From JAWWPY01 sp963822825 (GTDB taxonomy: Bacteria; Actinomycetota; Actinomycetes; Streptosporangiales; Streptosporangiaceae): a DNA stretch of 64,000 nucleotides. Position numbers and translations under genes: made by a program. The first letter of the stretch is position 1; the number at the start of each line of letters is the position of its first letter. The notes below the pieces were generated by a model, which was given only the letters and a program-made list of their open reading frames with translations, ran no database searches and was not told where the DNA came from. Positions 1 to 8,134 of this stretch are shown here, one piece after another. The DNA is taken from contig CAWGIW010000003.1 of NCBI GenBank assembly GCA_963822825.1, positions 124,001-188,000 of the forward strand, written 5' to 3'.

Positions 1-2289
1 CTCAGCGTCATACCGGGCACGGACCAGTGGCCCGAGCGTGCCGTGGTCTGGCTGCCGTTCGGCGCGGTAGGGGCGTTCTTCACGAAGATCGAGCAGTTCG
101 CCACCGAAACCACGTCTCGGGGCAATCCAAGGAACCAGGCGCTCGTGGCCAACATCGCAGACCTGCGCCTCGCGGTGCTGCACGACCTGTGGCAAGAACC
201 CGAGCAGTTTCCAGAGGCCGATGAGGTCCGCTGGTGGGAGGTGTGGCTGGCACGTCTCGCGCCGACGCCTGCCGCCCGCAGAAGCAAGAAGGGCGACGTT
301 GGATTCTTTCCGTCTCGTCAGCTAGTCGGCGGCCCCGGCGCGGTCCTGCGAGCGGTCGCTGCCGCACGGGCCTGGCAAGTGGTACCCGGATTACTCACCT
401 TCCCGGACAACGTGATCGGGTTGGTCCGCGCGTCGGCGTCCGAGCTTGGAACACTCCTATCCACCAGTGCTGTGCCGAGCGAACTGCACCGCGCCCGGGT
501 GACTTCCGAGATCTCCGGCCTAGACCCGCTTGATCAAGATGAGTGGGTCGCGGACCTCGTGGGCCGAATCAAGGCCGCAGAGCCGGACGCCTCCGCCGTC
601 TGCGTGCTGGACACCGGCCTGATGAGTGCGCACCCGCTGCTGCGCGCCTCCGTCAACCGGGCGCTGTCCGCGCTGGACGGTGAGGGACCCGGAGATCAGG
701 CCGGGCATGGCACCGCGATGGCGGGGCTTGCCCTCTTCCATGATCTGGACCGCGACCTGATGGCGAAGGGCGTCGTCTCGCTCAGGCACCGCATCGAATC
801 AGTCAAGGTACTCCGGGGCAGCCACGACACGACGAACGCCCCGGAGATGTACCCGACGATCACGGCGATCGCGATCGCGGCGGTCGAAACAGACCAGGTC
901 CGGCGGCGTGCGTTCTCGATGGCCGTCACAGTGGACGGCTCCGATGGCTCGGACGGCAGCCCCACGTCGTATTCCGCTGCATTTGACGCGCTGGCCTTCG
1001 GCACCGACATCGCCAGGAGCGATGATGGTATCGAGCTCCTTGGCCGACCCGACCCGCACGCGGCCCGGCTTTTCGTGTTGAGCGCGGGCAACGTGCCCGC
1101 CGATCAGTGGACGATGGACCACCTAGCGCTGTCGGACGTGGCACCAGTGCAGAACCCCGCGCAGGCGTGGAACGCGCTGACGGTCGGCGCCTACACCGAG
1201 AAAGTCACTCCGCCGACGGCCGAATTGTTCAGTGGCTGGGCCACGGTCGCAACCACGGGCGAACTGTCCCCGTTCAGCCGCACGTCTATGACCTTCGACC
1301 GCGGCTGGCCAATCAAGCCCGACATCGTATTGGAAGGGGGGAACCTGCTGGCCGATCCGAGTGGCACTCAGTTCGACCAGCACGACGACGTGTCCCTGCT
1401 CACGACGGGAAATGCCACCTTCCGCTTGCTCACCACTGCCAACGCGACGAGCGCTGCCACTGCGCAGGCCGCGCGACTCGCGGCGGTGGCGATGGAGCAG
1501 TACCCGGGCCTATGGCCGGAGACGGCGCGTGGCCTGCTGGTACACGCGGCCGAATGGACGCCTGCCATGAAGGCGCACTTTCATGCCGCAGGGACGAAAA
1601 AGCGCGAACGTGTTCAGTTGCTGCGACGCTACGGCTGGGGCGTTCCCACCGAAGAACGGGTGCTCAGCAGCGCGGCCAGCTCGGTGACGCTGATCCTCCA
1701 GGACGAGTTCCAGCCGTTCGAGCGCGGCAAGAGCAGCGGAATCACAATGCGCGCGCTCCGGCTCCATAAGCTCCCATGGCCTCAGGAACAGCTGCGCGAC
1801 CTGTTCGGCGCAGACGTCCGCCTGCGGGTCACGCTCTCGTACTTCGTGGAGCCGAATCCGTCCAGCCGAGGCTGGCAGGGCAAGTACCGGTACGCGTCGC
1901 ACGGCCTCCGGTTCGACGTGAAGCGCCCGACGGAGACCGTCGAGGACTTCCAACGTCGGCTCGGCAACCAGGCGGCGCGCGAAGAGGGCGGCGATGCGCC
2001 GCAGCAGGAGATGAGCGCCGACGACCGCTGGTACGTGGGTAGCAGGCTGCGCAACTCCGGCTCCCTGCACGCCGACATCTGGACAGGCACTGGCGCCGAA
2101 CTCGCCGACAGCGGCTACATCGGCGTCATCCCGGTCGGCGGCTGGTGGAAGGAGAACGACCGCAAAGACCGCGCCAACCTGCCGGTCCGCTACGCCCTGC
2201 TCGTGTCGCTGCACACCGACGCGGTGGCGACCGACATCTACACCCCGATCGCCGCCCAAATCAGCATTCCCGTTCCGATATCGATCTGA
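1..2289 (+). CDS. Subtilisin-like S8 serine peptidase, 5' end outside window
   Basis: The frame is open from base 1, so the true start lies upstream; a GTG at 43 is only an internal candidate. Counting from that GTG, the subtilase catalytic residues are visible: Asp190 in CVLDTG, His222 in GHGTAM, oxyanion Asn350 in SAGN, and Ser470 in TANATSAATA, where family members usually have GTSxAxP. No signal peptide can be judged because the start is missing. A long C-terminal part (about 250 residues) follows the protease core. Large cytoplasmic subtilases of this kind occur beside AAA ATPases in phage-defence pairs such as IetAS, but the upstream partner is not in the window, so that role is inference. 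The family call is secure. Confidence 0.85.
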   Translation, partial: LSVIPGTDQWPERAVVWLPFGAVGAFFTKIEQFATETTSRGNPRNQALVANIADLRLAVLHDLWQEPEQFPEADEVRWWEVWLARLAPTPAARRSKKGDVGFFPSRQLVGGPGAVLRAVAAARAWQVVPGLLTFPDNVIGLVRASASELGTLLSTSAVPSELHRARVTSEISGLDPLDQDEWVADLVGRIKAAEPDASAVCVLDTGLMSAHPLLRASVNRALSALDGEGPGDQAGHGTAMAGLALFHDLDRDLMAKGVVSLRHRIESVKVLRGSHDTTNAPEMYPTITAIAIAAVETDQVRRRAFSMAVTVDGSDGSDGSPTSYSAAFDALAFGTDIARSDDGIELLGRPDPHAARLFVLSAGNVPADQWTMDHLALSDVAPVQNPAQAWNALTVGAYTEKVTPPTAELFSGWATVATTGELSPFSRTSMTFDRGWPIKPDIVLEGGNLLADPSGTQFDQHDDVSLLTTGNATFRLLTTANATSAATAQAARLAAVAMEQYPGLWPETARGLLVHAAEWTPAMKAHFHAAGTKKRERVQLLRRYGWGVPTEERVLSSAASSVTLILQDEFQPFERGKSSGITMRALRLHKLPWPQEQLRDLFGADVRLRVTLSYFVEPNPSSRGWQGKYRYASHGLRFDVKRPTETVEDFQRRLGNQAAREEGGDAPQQEMSADDRWYVGSRLRNSGSLHADIWTGTGAELADSGYIGVIPVGGWWKENDRKDRANLPVRYALLVSLHTDAVATDIYTPIAAQISIPVPISI

Positions 2290-2799
2290 CGTGATCGTCG
2301 GCCAAAATCAGCCCGATATGACCAGATGCGCAACAGCAGGGTGAGCTAGAGCCGGATGAACCTTGACGCCCTGGTCACCCAGGGCCGTCGGCCGTGATTG
2401 CCCAACCCGGATGGTCTCGACTTCTGTCATCGGCGGAGGCTGTTCTGTAGGGTCTTCTTGAACACCACCCGTAGCTCCTCGCCGGATACCAGAGGTTTGT
2501 CCTTTAGGTGTGGGCAAGTCGATCCAGTGGTGGAACATCTGCCCGTAACTCGTTCATGATTTTTAGCGGGTGGCATGCCCACAGGCGGCTTTGTATATCC
2601 ACATCCTGTTCCCGTCCCTGGGCTGGATGGCCGGGCGGGCGGTCCACAGGCGCATGCGTTAAGGTGTGCTGTAGTCCACAGATAGAGAGCAATTATGCAC
2701 ATCGCGGTCCACAGGCGTGTGGCAGTAGTCTCCCCCTTTCAGCCGACGGGTAGTAACGCTTCTCGTGACGTCGGCTATCCACGATCGGGAGGGCGTGCT
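2290..2799. other. Gene-free interval upstream of mazG-like gene
   Basis: About 510 bases between the protease stop and the MazG-like start. No reading frame here has recognisable protein similarity; minus-strand frames near 2430-2700 are open but show no motif. The interval contains a group of DnaA-box-like sequences and a 14-base direct repeat, listed separately. The last 20 bases hold the ribosome-binding site of the next gene. Confidence 0.6.
2595..2717. repeat. 14-bp direct repeat and DnaA-box-like cluster
   Basis: GCGGTCCACAGGCG occurs at 2639-2652 and again at 2704-2717, 65 bases apart. Between and beside them are ATATCCACA (2595-2603) and TAGTCCACA (2672-2680), each 8 of 9 matches to a DnaA-box form (TTATCCACA or TTGTCCACA). 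The repeated CGGTCCACA is a 7 of 9 match. The pattern is visible in sequence; a role in replication or regulation is inference. Confidence 0.4.
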
Positions 2800-3243
2800 A
2801 TGTCAACGACGTTCAGTCAGCGTGATGACGGCGTGTCAGATAGCTGGGATGCTCCCATTGACCTAGCCGCCGCTGTCGCTGAGTTTCATATGGCGTTTAA
2901 CCTGCCGATGCGGCAGGTTCCCAGCACTGAGATCGATAACGCTCTGGCCAGGCTCCGCGTTGCCCTGCTGGAGGAGGAAGTCGGCGAGTTCGTCACCGCG
3001 TCGGAAAAAGGTGATCTGGTCGGCATCGCCGATGCACTGGCCGATATCGTTTATGTCATTTACGGCACCGCTCTGACCTACGGTATCGACCTGGATACGG
3101 TCCTGAGGGAGGTGCACCGGTCCAACATGAGCAAGCTTGGTAGCGACGGGAAACCGCTCATCAGGGATGACGGCAAGGTCCTAAAATCCGAAAAATACTT
3201 CCCGCCCGACATCAAATCGGTACTCGGCCTGCAAGCTCGCTGA
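2800..3243 (+). CDS. MazG-like nucleotide pyrophosphohydrolase (copy 1)
   Basis: 147-residue protein of the MazG/PRA-PH all-alpha NTP pyrophosphohydrolase superfamily, which hydrolyses (d)NTPs to monophosphate and pyrophosphate. The metal-binding signature is LLEEEVGEF (EExxE) followed about 20 residues later by DALADIVYV (ExxD-like half). The conserved tail SNMSKLGSDGKPLIR is typical of the short single-domain members. The ATG at 2800 is chosen because GGGAGG lies 7 bases upstream; earlier in-frame starts lack a site and the second copy begins at the same residue. It is a close paralogue of the gene at 11335. Next door, convergent, is the PurZ-like cassette; in 2-aminoadenine phages a MazG-type enzyme (MazZ) supplies dGMP to PurZ, so a functional link is possible but unproven. 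Confidence 0.85.
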   Translation: MSTTFSQRDDGVSDSWDAPIDLAAAVAEFHMAFNLPMRQVPSTEIDNALARLRVALLEEEVGEFVTASEKGDLVGIADALADIVYVIYGTALTYGIDLDTVLREVHRSNMSKLGSDGKPLIRDDGKVLKSEKYFPPDIKSVLGLQAR

Positions 3244-3286
3244 GCAGGCCGCTAAAGTTCTTGCCGGAAAGATTTTGGTCTGGATG

Positions 3287-4054
3287 TCACTCGACCACCA
3301 GGTAACTTGATTTATCCCATCCCTCCACGCGTAGTCGGAGCCCGTCCAGTCCGCGCTCCACGGCATCGGCCATCCAGGGCTGGGTGGTGACACAGAAGAA
3401 CGCCCTCGTTCCGAATGCCCCGAATCGCAGGGATCGTATCGTGATCGCCCGGTCAGTTCCCGAGGCTATCTGAGCGCATATGTGCTCACGCTGTATCGGC
3501 CATGGTGTTCGGCTGCCGTGCTGGTAAAGCACAACCCCAGCGCCGTTCTCAAGGAGCGCTGCGATTTCCGAGACGGTGGCGTACTTTCCGGCCGACGGCG
3601 ATGTGAGCGGAACAGAGCGAACCTCAAGCCCATTGTCCGGGTCGAGAAACACCAGGTCGCAATTCGCGACGGTCTTTCGCGCGCGCCCGAACCACGCAAT
3701 GCGCTCCGACACACGCTGCTTACCTGATCCCTGTACGCGGGGGATAGCCTCAGAAAAGTACGCTGTGCCAACTGGGAGTATGCCAGATGCCTCAATCAGG
3801 CCTACATTGAGCTCGTCCTGGTCGCCGAGCCTGTCTTCAATCTGGCGCATCATTGTAAGCAAGTCCGGGTCGAGGTTCTGCCATCCATCCTTGGATAGGT
3901 GGGCCCGCCTGCGGCCGTCGCCGTTCTGTTCTGCATGTTCGGTCAAGTACCAGATGACGCCCAAGCGGATCTCTGTCTGACCGCTTGCGCAGAGCGCGCG
4001 CAGCAGGGCGTACTTGGCATAGTCGCCGATGTCATTCACAAAATTATGGCGCAC
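3287..4054 (-). CDS. Conserved protein of unknown function with FLDPDNGLE motif
   Basis: 255 residues. It starts MRHNFVNDIGDYAKYALL and carries a central hydrophobic strand ending in LVFLDPDNGLE (residues 134-144), then VVLYQHGSRT. These blocks recur in a widespread bacterial family that I recognise by pattern but cannot tie to a known activity. The DPDNG end of a beta strand recalls Rossmann-type methyltransferase or nuclease cores, which is inference only. The start codon lies 4 bases after the stop of the kinase-PurZ-like gene on the same strand, so the two are very likely co-transcribed and translationally coupled. The gene ends convergently with the MazG-like gene, 43 bases apart. Confidence 0.7.
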   Translation of the reverse strand: MRHNFVNDIGDYAKYALLRALCASGQTEIRLGVIWYLTEHAEQNGDGRRRAHLSKDGWQNLDPDLLTMMRQIEDRLGDQDELNVGLIEASGILPVGTAYFSEAIPRVQGSGKQRVSERIAWFGRARKTVANCDLVFLDPDNGLEVRSVPLTSPSAGKYATVSEIAALLENGAGVVLYQHGSRTPWPIQREHICAQIASGTDRAITIRSLRFGAFGTRAFFCVTTQPWMADAVERGLDGLRLRVEGWDKSSYLVVE

Positions 4055-4058
4055 CGTC

Positions 4059-5651
4059 TCACCATATCCTTCGGTCGATCGGGCCGCGGCCGTCGAAGCT
4101 GGCCGAGATGAGCGAGACAGGCGCGGCGGCGACGCTCTCCATCTCGTTAATGAACTCGATCGTCGCGCCGGTCAACTGGCCGAATCGCCGGGCCCCCCGG
4201 TTCTGGGCGTCGATGTAGTCCGCGAAGGTCAAGGCGACGTCGGTCGCCCCGTTCAGCCGTGCGGAGCGTCGTAGCTGTGCCCAGGAAAATTCAGCCACCC
4301 GGCGCGGGTTTCCTGACACCGAGCCCAGTTCGGCATCCTTGAGCAGCTTGGCTGGCAAGCCGGATCGCTGCGCCACGATTTCCCATGTGATCTCGCGGCC
4401 CATCGGGCCTGACAGGCCGCCCACCCGTATCGGGTAGGCGCGGAAGGCAACCACTACCCTGCGGAGCAGTTGCGGCGCCACGCCAACCTCGGCCAGCAGT
4501 GTGCCCACCGTGGTGTCGCGCGAAGTGACATGAGGGAATGAGCCATGCAGGATGCTCAGGCCTGTTCCTTGCGTACCCTCGACGAATACCCGCCCGCCAC
4601 GTGCCTGTGTTTCCTCAAGCACCGAGGCGGACTCGCGAACGTATGGCGACAGTTCAGGTATGTCCTTGGCCATCCGCACAGCCCCGGGAACCCCCCGTTG
4701 CTCGATGCGGCGGGCCAGGGCCGCGCCGCCCCCGATGCCGGTGGAGCCGATGGCGCGTCGCAGCCCCGCCTCGCGTTCCACATCGCCAGCCTCAATGACC
4801 AGTGCGCCTGGATCGATGGACAGTCGGTCGGCCGGGACCGCACAGTCGGCGATCTCGCGCATCAGCACCGCGACGTCGATAACCGTCCCGGCGCCCAGGA
4901 GTAACTGTGCGTCTGTGGCCCGCGTCCCACTCGGAAGTTGCCGGTGCGTGTACACAGTCCCATTCTGGGCGCACACTTTATGGCCCGCATTCGGCGCGCC
5001 GACGCGGATCAGCAGATCGTACTCGGGCGCCAAGAAGAAGGCCAGGTTCCCCTTTCCCTCGCTACCCCACTGGCCGCCAACCAGGACATCGACATAGCCT
5101 CCCCTGCTCCGCCCCGCGTGGTCGATCCGGGCTGCAACCCTCACCGCCACATCCTCCTGTGTTGCCTGCGTAGTGTCGATGACGACATCAGCTTCAGCCT
5201 CCAGCACCGGCACCGCCGCCTCCGTTGGAGATCCCATGATCTCGTCCCAAGGGTTCTTATCGCGTTGGAGTGCCTCATGGCGGATGGCAAGCTGCTGATC
5301 GTCGGCATGCAGATGCACATGCAGGATCCGCCAGGCACCCGACGCGGCTTCCCGGAGTTCCCTGACCTGCTCCAGAGTCCTTACTGCATCGACGACGATG
5401 ACATTCCCGGCGGGGGAACGGTCGACAAGATGCCGCACCGCGCTCACGATCCAGCCGCCCCCTTGGAAGCTGGCGCTGAACCCCAATCGCTGGAGCCCGC
5501 CCCGGTCAAGCTCGTGGTCGGCTGTGGCGGATAACAGGCCGGAAGTGCTGACGTGCTCAGCGGATACCAGTTGCACAAGATCTCTGGCCAGCGTCGTCTT
5601 GCCTGAAGCAATGGGTCCGGAAAGAAGGATCAAGTGTAAGGAGTACGTCAT
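4059..5651 (-). CDS. P-loop kinase fused to PurZ-like adenylosuccinate synthetase
   Basis: 530 residues, two enzymes in one chain. Residues 1 to about 178 are a small P-loop kinase: Walker A GPIASGKT (12-19), VIVVDAVRT after a core strand, and a lid-like RHEALQRDKNPWDE. Residues 184-530 are a short adenylosuccinate synthetase of about 345 residues, against about 430 for bacterial PurA. The P-loop reads GGQWGSEGKG (192-201), so the catalytic Asp of PurA (WGDEGKG) is Ser197. The general-acid His is kept (NAGHK, His224), as are EGTQGTGLS (358-366), TSRDTT and NPRRVAEF. The PurA base-recognition motif TKLD reads TFAD (475-478). Ser or Gly at the Asp position and the short form are reported hallmarks of phage PurZ, which joins dGMP to aspartate on the way to 2-aminoadenine. 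A kinase acting on the product or its precursor would fit. Substrate use is inferred. Confidence 0.85.
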   Translation of the reverse strand: MTYSLHLILLSGPIASGKTTLARDLVQLVSAEHVSTSGLLSATADHELDRGGLQRLGFSASFQGGGWIVSAVRHLVDRSPAGNVIVVDAVRTLEQVRELREAASGAWRILHVHLHADDQQLAIRHEALQRDKNPWDEIMGSPTEAAVPVLEAEADVVIDTTQATQEDVAVRVAARIDHAGRSRGGYVDVLVGGQWGSEGKGNLAFFLAPEYDLLIRVGAPNAGHKVCAQNGTVYTHRQLPSGTRATDAQLLLGAGTVIDVAVLMREIADCAVPADRLSIDPGALVIEAGDVEREAGLRRAIGSTGIGGGAALARRIEQRGVPGAVRMAKDIPELSPYVRESASVLEETQARGGRVFVEGTQGTGLSILHGSFPHVTSRDTTVGTLLAEVGVAPQLLRRVVVAFRAYPIRVGGLSGPMGREITWEIVAQRSGLPAKLLKDAELGSVSGNPRRVAEFSWAQLRRSARLNGATDVALTFADYIDAQNRGARRFGQLTGATIEFINEMESVAAAPVSLISASFDGRGPIDRRIW

Positions 5652-5676
5652 GTGCCCTTCACCTGCTTTATAACCA

Positions 5677-6150
5677 TCAGGCCACGTTGGGATAAATCAT
5701 CAGCCAGGCTAGCTGCCGCCCCGAATATCGAATTCGTACCCGCAGGGGCCGCACGCTACGCCCGGCAGTGAGTATGGGTGCTTCGATCAGTGGTCGGCTG
5801 CTGCCCACCGCGCGGCGCATCACGGCGGCAGGGTCAGCCGCGCATTCAAGGGCTGGACGGATAATGGCCGCGAGGTAATCCTCGCGGGTGACGCGGGCCT
5901 CGTACCACCAGGCCCGCGGGTGCCCTTCTCCCAGGTCCTTGGCCCGTGACAGCAGCGCCTTGCGCCACAAGATGTTCATCACTGTCATCACGGTCGTGTA
6001 CGGCGGCGCACCGCCATCGCTGGCACGGTAGTTAAGGCGCTCGCAGGCAGCGCGGACGGTAAGCGGCTGCCCGGCGTCCCATACCACGGTCATGATCGCC
6101 GATTCGAGAGGCCCGAGGCCCGGCACCGTGGCGTCGCTGGTGACGGTCAT
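5677..6150 (-). CDS. BlaI/MecI/CopY-family winged-helix repressor
   Basis: 157 residues. The N-terminal half has the BlaI-type winged helix: GPLESAIMTVVWDAGQPLTV, then YTTVMTVMNILWRKALLSRA. In actinomycetes this type is a common single-domain repressor. The ATG at 6150 overlaps the TGA of the upstream ATPase gene (ATGA), so the two are translationally coupled; the longer frame upstream is a shadow of that ATPase gene. It ends 25 bases before the PurZ-like gene begins on the same strand. A role in controlling that gene is possible but not shown. The C-terminal third has no recognisable protease-cleavage region. Confidence 0.75.
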   Translation of the reverse strand: MTVTSDATVPGLGPLESAIMTVVWDAGQPLTVRAACERLNYRASDGGAPPYTTVMTVMNILWRKALLSRAKDLGEGHPRAWWYEARVTREDYLAAIIRPALECAADPAAVMRRAVGSSRPLIEAPILTAGRSVRPLRVRIRYSGRQLAWLMIYPNVA

Positions 6151-6650
6151 GGCGTTGCCGCTGTGACTGCCCAGGTCGCCTTGCCGCCAGCCTCCTGCGT
6201 GGGATACCAGCCCCACTGGCCGCTGATGACTTCCACGAGCAGTAGTCCCCGTCCGCTTTCCGCGTCGTCGCCGGCTTCCACGCGGGCTGGCGGCCGCAGG
6301 CTGGCGTCCCACACCACGACCAGGACGTGCGCCTTGTCCGACAGAAGCCAGATCCGCACCGGGGGAACCTGGTCCAGGGACCGGGACGCGGCGACCGCGT
6401 TGGTGACCAGTTCGGACACCAGGATCTCGATATCGTCGCCCAACCCGGCCAACCCCCACTCCCACACCACCTGCCGCGCGTGCAGACGCGCGCACGGGAC
6501 CGCGCCGGGCAGCGCGCCGAGTTCGAGGAAGCTCCGCAACGGCCACTCACCGGCGATGCCTTGTCCCGGATGCGGGGGAGCAGGCGGAACAAGCAATGCG
6601 GCATCACTGCGCGCAGCGTAGGAACTGCCATAGGCTCCGGTGCCGCTCAT
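6147..6650 (-). CDS. RsbW-like histidine-kinase-type ATP-binding protein
   Basis: 167 residues from the ATG at 6650; a GTG at 6671 is an alternative. Single GHKL (HATPase_c) domain: N box in ILVSELVTNAVAASR, then VVWDASLRPP and the glycine box SGRGLLLVEVISGQWGW. Proteins of this size are anti-sigma-factor-like ATPases very common in streptomycete-type genomes, often paired with XRE/DUF397 genes. It overlaps the BlaI-type gene by 4 bases. Its 5' end abuts a truncated IS3 remnant beginning near 6670, so the native promoter may have been lost or replaced. Confidence 0.75.
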   Translation of the reverse strand: MSGTGAYGSSYAARSDAALLVPPAPPHPGQGIAGEWPLRSFLELGALPGAVPCARLHARQVVWEWGLAGLGDDIEILVSELVTNAVAASRSLDQVPPVRIWLLSDKAHVLVVVWDASLRPPARVEAGDDAESGRGLLLVEVISGQWGWYPTQEAGGKATWAVTAATP

Positions 6651-6671
6651 CAGCGCTTGCCTACGCCGCAC

Positions 6672-6797
6672 CGGACGCCGGTTCGGCGGATCGCGGAACT
6701 GGAACGTGAAAACCGTGAACTCCGCCGGGCTAATGAGATCCTGAAGGCGGCGAGCGCCTATTTCGCCCGCGAACTCGACCCCAGGCTTCCGCGCTAG
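6672..6797 (+). pseudogene. IS3 OrfA, C-terminal fragment
   Basis: Only about 40 residues remain, with the characteristic leucine-zipper end RIAELERENRELRRANEILK followed by AASAYFARELDPRLPR and a stop at 6795-6797. The helix-turn-helix half of OrfA is missing. The frame relation to OrfB is -1, as expected for programmed frameshifting in this family. Confidence 0.75.
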
Positions 6798-7717
6798 TCG
6801 GGTTCATTGATTCACATCGTGACCGGTTCGGTATCGAGCCGGCCTGCGCGGTCCTGGAATTCCCGGTCTCCACGTATTACGCGGTCAAGAAGCGTGAGCG
6901 GCAGCCGTCGCTGCGTGAGGTCCGGGATGAGCAGCTGAAAGAGAAGATCATGCGCGTATGGGACAACCGCAGGAAGGGCCGCGGGCTGTATGGGGCGCGG
7001 AAAGTGTGGCGGCAGCTGCGCCGCGACGGCATGGAGGTGGCGCGGTGCACGGTGGAGCGGCTGATGCGCGATTTGGGCCTGTTCGGGGTGGCGGCCGGGC
7101 GGAAGAAGCCGCGGACCACGGTGCCGGATGCTGGCGGGCAGCGGCCTGCTGACCTGCTGGAACGGGACTTCACCGCGCCGGCGCCCAACCGCCGCTGGGT
7201 CGCCGATATCACGTATGTGGCCACGGCCTGCGGGTTTGTGTACACGGCGTTCGTCACGGACCTGTTCTCCCGGAAGATAGTCGGCTGGCAGGTCGCCGAT
7301 CACTTGCGGGCCGGCCTGGCGCTGGACGCGTTGGAGATGGCGATCTTCGCCCGCCACGACGGCATCGGCGACGACCTTGTGCACCATTCCGATAGGGGTG
7401 TGCAGTACACCTCGATCCGCTATACCCAGCGGCTGGAGGATATCGGCGCGGTCCGCTCGGTCGGCAGCAAAGGTGATTCCTATGATAACGCGGCAGCGGA
7501 GGCGGTCAATTCCCTGTACAAGAAGGAGCTTATCAATCACGAGGGGCCGTGGCAAGACGCCGGGCAGGTTACCGTGGCAACGGCGGAATGGGTGGCCTGG
7601 TACAACGAAGACAGACTCCACTCTGCCTGCGGGAATATCCCGCCAGCCGAATACGAGAATGCCTGGATAACCCGCAAAGATCGCACTATAATAATGCCTG
7701 AGGCCAAAGCATCGTAG
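6797..7717 (+). CDS. IS3-family transposase OrfB (DDE integrase core)
   Basis: The coding frame runs from the OrfA stop region (VGFIDSHRDRFGIEP) and would normally be reached by -1 frameshift from OrfA, so it has no independent good start. The HTH_21-like region includes KGRGLYGARKVWRQL. The rve catalytic core has the DDE triad: Asp in WVADITYV, Asp in HSDRGVQYTS, Glu in SYDNAAAEAVNSLYKKE, then WYNEDRLHSACGNIPP. The catalytic core looks intact although OrfA is truncated. Confidence 0.85.
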   Translation, partial: VGFIDSHRDRFGIEPACAVLEFPVSTYYAVKKRERQPSLREVRDEQLKEKIMRVWDNRRKGRGLYGARKVWRQLRRDGMEVARCTVERLMRDLGLFGVAAGRKKPRTTVPDAGGQRPADLLERDFTAPAPNRRWVADITYVATACGFVYTAFVTDLFSRKIVGWQVADHLRAGLALDALEMAIFARHDGIGDDLVHHSDRGVQYTSIRYTQRLEDIGAVRSVGSKGDSYDNAAAEAVNSLYKKELINHEGPWQDAGQVTVATAEWVAWYNEDRLHSACGNIPPAEYENAWITRKDRTIIMPEAKAS

Positions 7718-7742
7718 CCTCCAACGAACCCGGGGCGGCTCA

Positions 7743-7864
7743 TTCAACCGCCAGGGAGCCGACGCGGAAATTATGTGGGATCGCGATACCGTGGTCCTTC
7801 AAGTCAGCTCAAACTCATCAACAAATCAAGGTGGTCCCTGCAGGTTCAACGACAGGGACCGGCC
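7743..7864. other. Short interval between IS remnant and DUF397 gene
   Basis: 122 bases with no gene. It separates the right end of the IS3 remnant from the stop of the minus-strand DUF397 gene. Nothing recognisable was found in it. Confidence 0.5.
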
Positions 7865-8080
7865 TTAACCGAGGTCGTCGAATTCGCCAGCCTTGATACT
7901 GCTGACGAATGACTGCCACTCCTGGGTGGTGTAGTAGAGCATGTGGCCGCGGGGCTCCTTGGAGTCCCGCATAACGATCATGCCGTTCTGCTGCGTGACC
8001 TCGACACATTCCCCAGATGCGCAGAAGCTCGCCCTGCGCCACGAGGGCTGCCCTGTCCGCCTGGCCCCGTCTGATGGCAT
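7865..8080 (-). CDS. DUF397 domain protein
   Basis: 71 residues covering a complete DUF397 domain: SWRRASFCASGECVEV, VMRDSKEPRGHMLYYT, EWQSFVSSIKAGEFDDL. These small proteins are nearly always encoded next to an XRE-type DNA-binding protein with a C-terminal DUF5753 domain, as here (54 bases upstream on the same strand). In Streptomyces such pairs (BldB- or WhiJ-like) influence development and antibiotic production. The start ATG at 8080 gives the normal family length. Confidence 0.85.
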   Translation of the reverse strand: MPSDGARRTGQPSWRRASFCASGECVEVTQQNGMIVMRDSKEPRGHMLYYTTQEWQSFVSSIKAGEFDDLG

Positions 8081-8134
8081 ATGGCCTATCTACTTTCTTG
8101 AGCGGTCATGTAAGGGCGGCTACGGCTCAGCAGG

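Larger units (their letters stand above)
6672..7742 (+). mobile_element. Truncated IS3-family insertion sequence
   Basis: The element retains the end of OrfA and all of OrfB. The right end reads toward 7742 with a terminal sequence of IS3 type (on the other strand TGAGCCGCCCCGGGTTCG). No matching inverted repeat or start of OrfA is found on the left, where the sequence passes directly into the ATPase gene, so the left part is deleted. No target duplication can be recognised. The element is probably immobile by itself. Confidence 0.8.

Noticed and set aside
2308..2702. Minus-strand ORFs upstream of the mazG-like gene
   Set aside because: One ends GEELRVVFKKTLQNSLRR, which looks slightly protein-like, but there is no recognisable domain, start site or conserved block.
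4059..5651. Ordinary housekeeping purA
   Set aside because: The catalytic Asp is replaced, the synthetase is about 90 residues short, and it is fused to a kinase in an accessory context.
6812..7747. 311-codon minus-strand ORF over the IS3 transposase
   Set aside because: Antisense to an intact DDE transposase; composition is that of a shadow frame.
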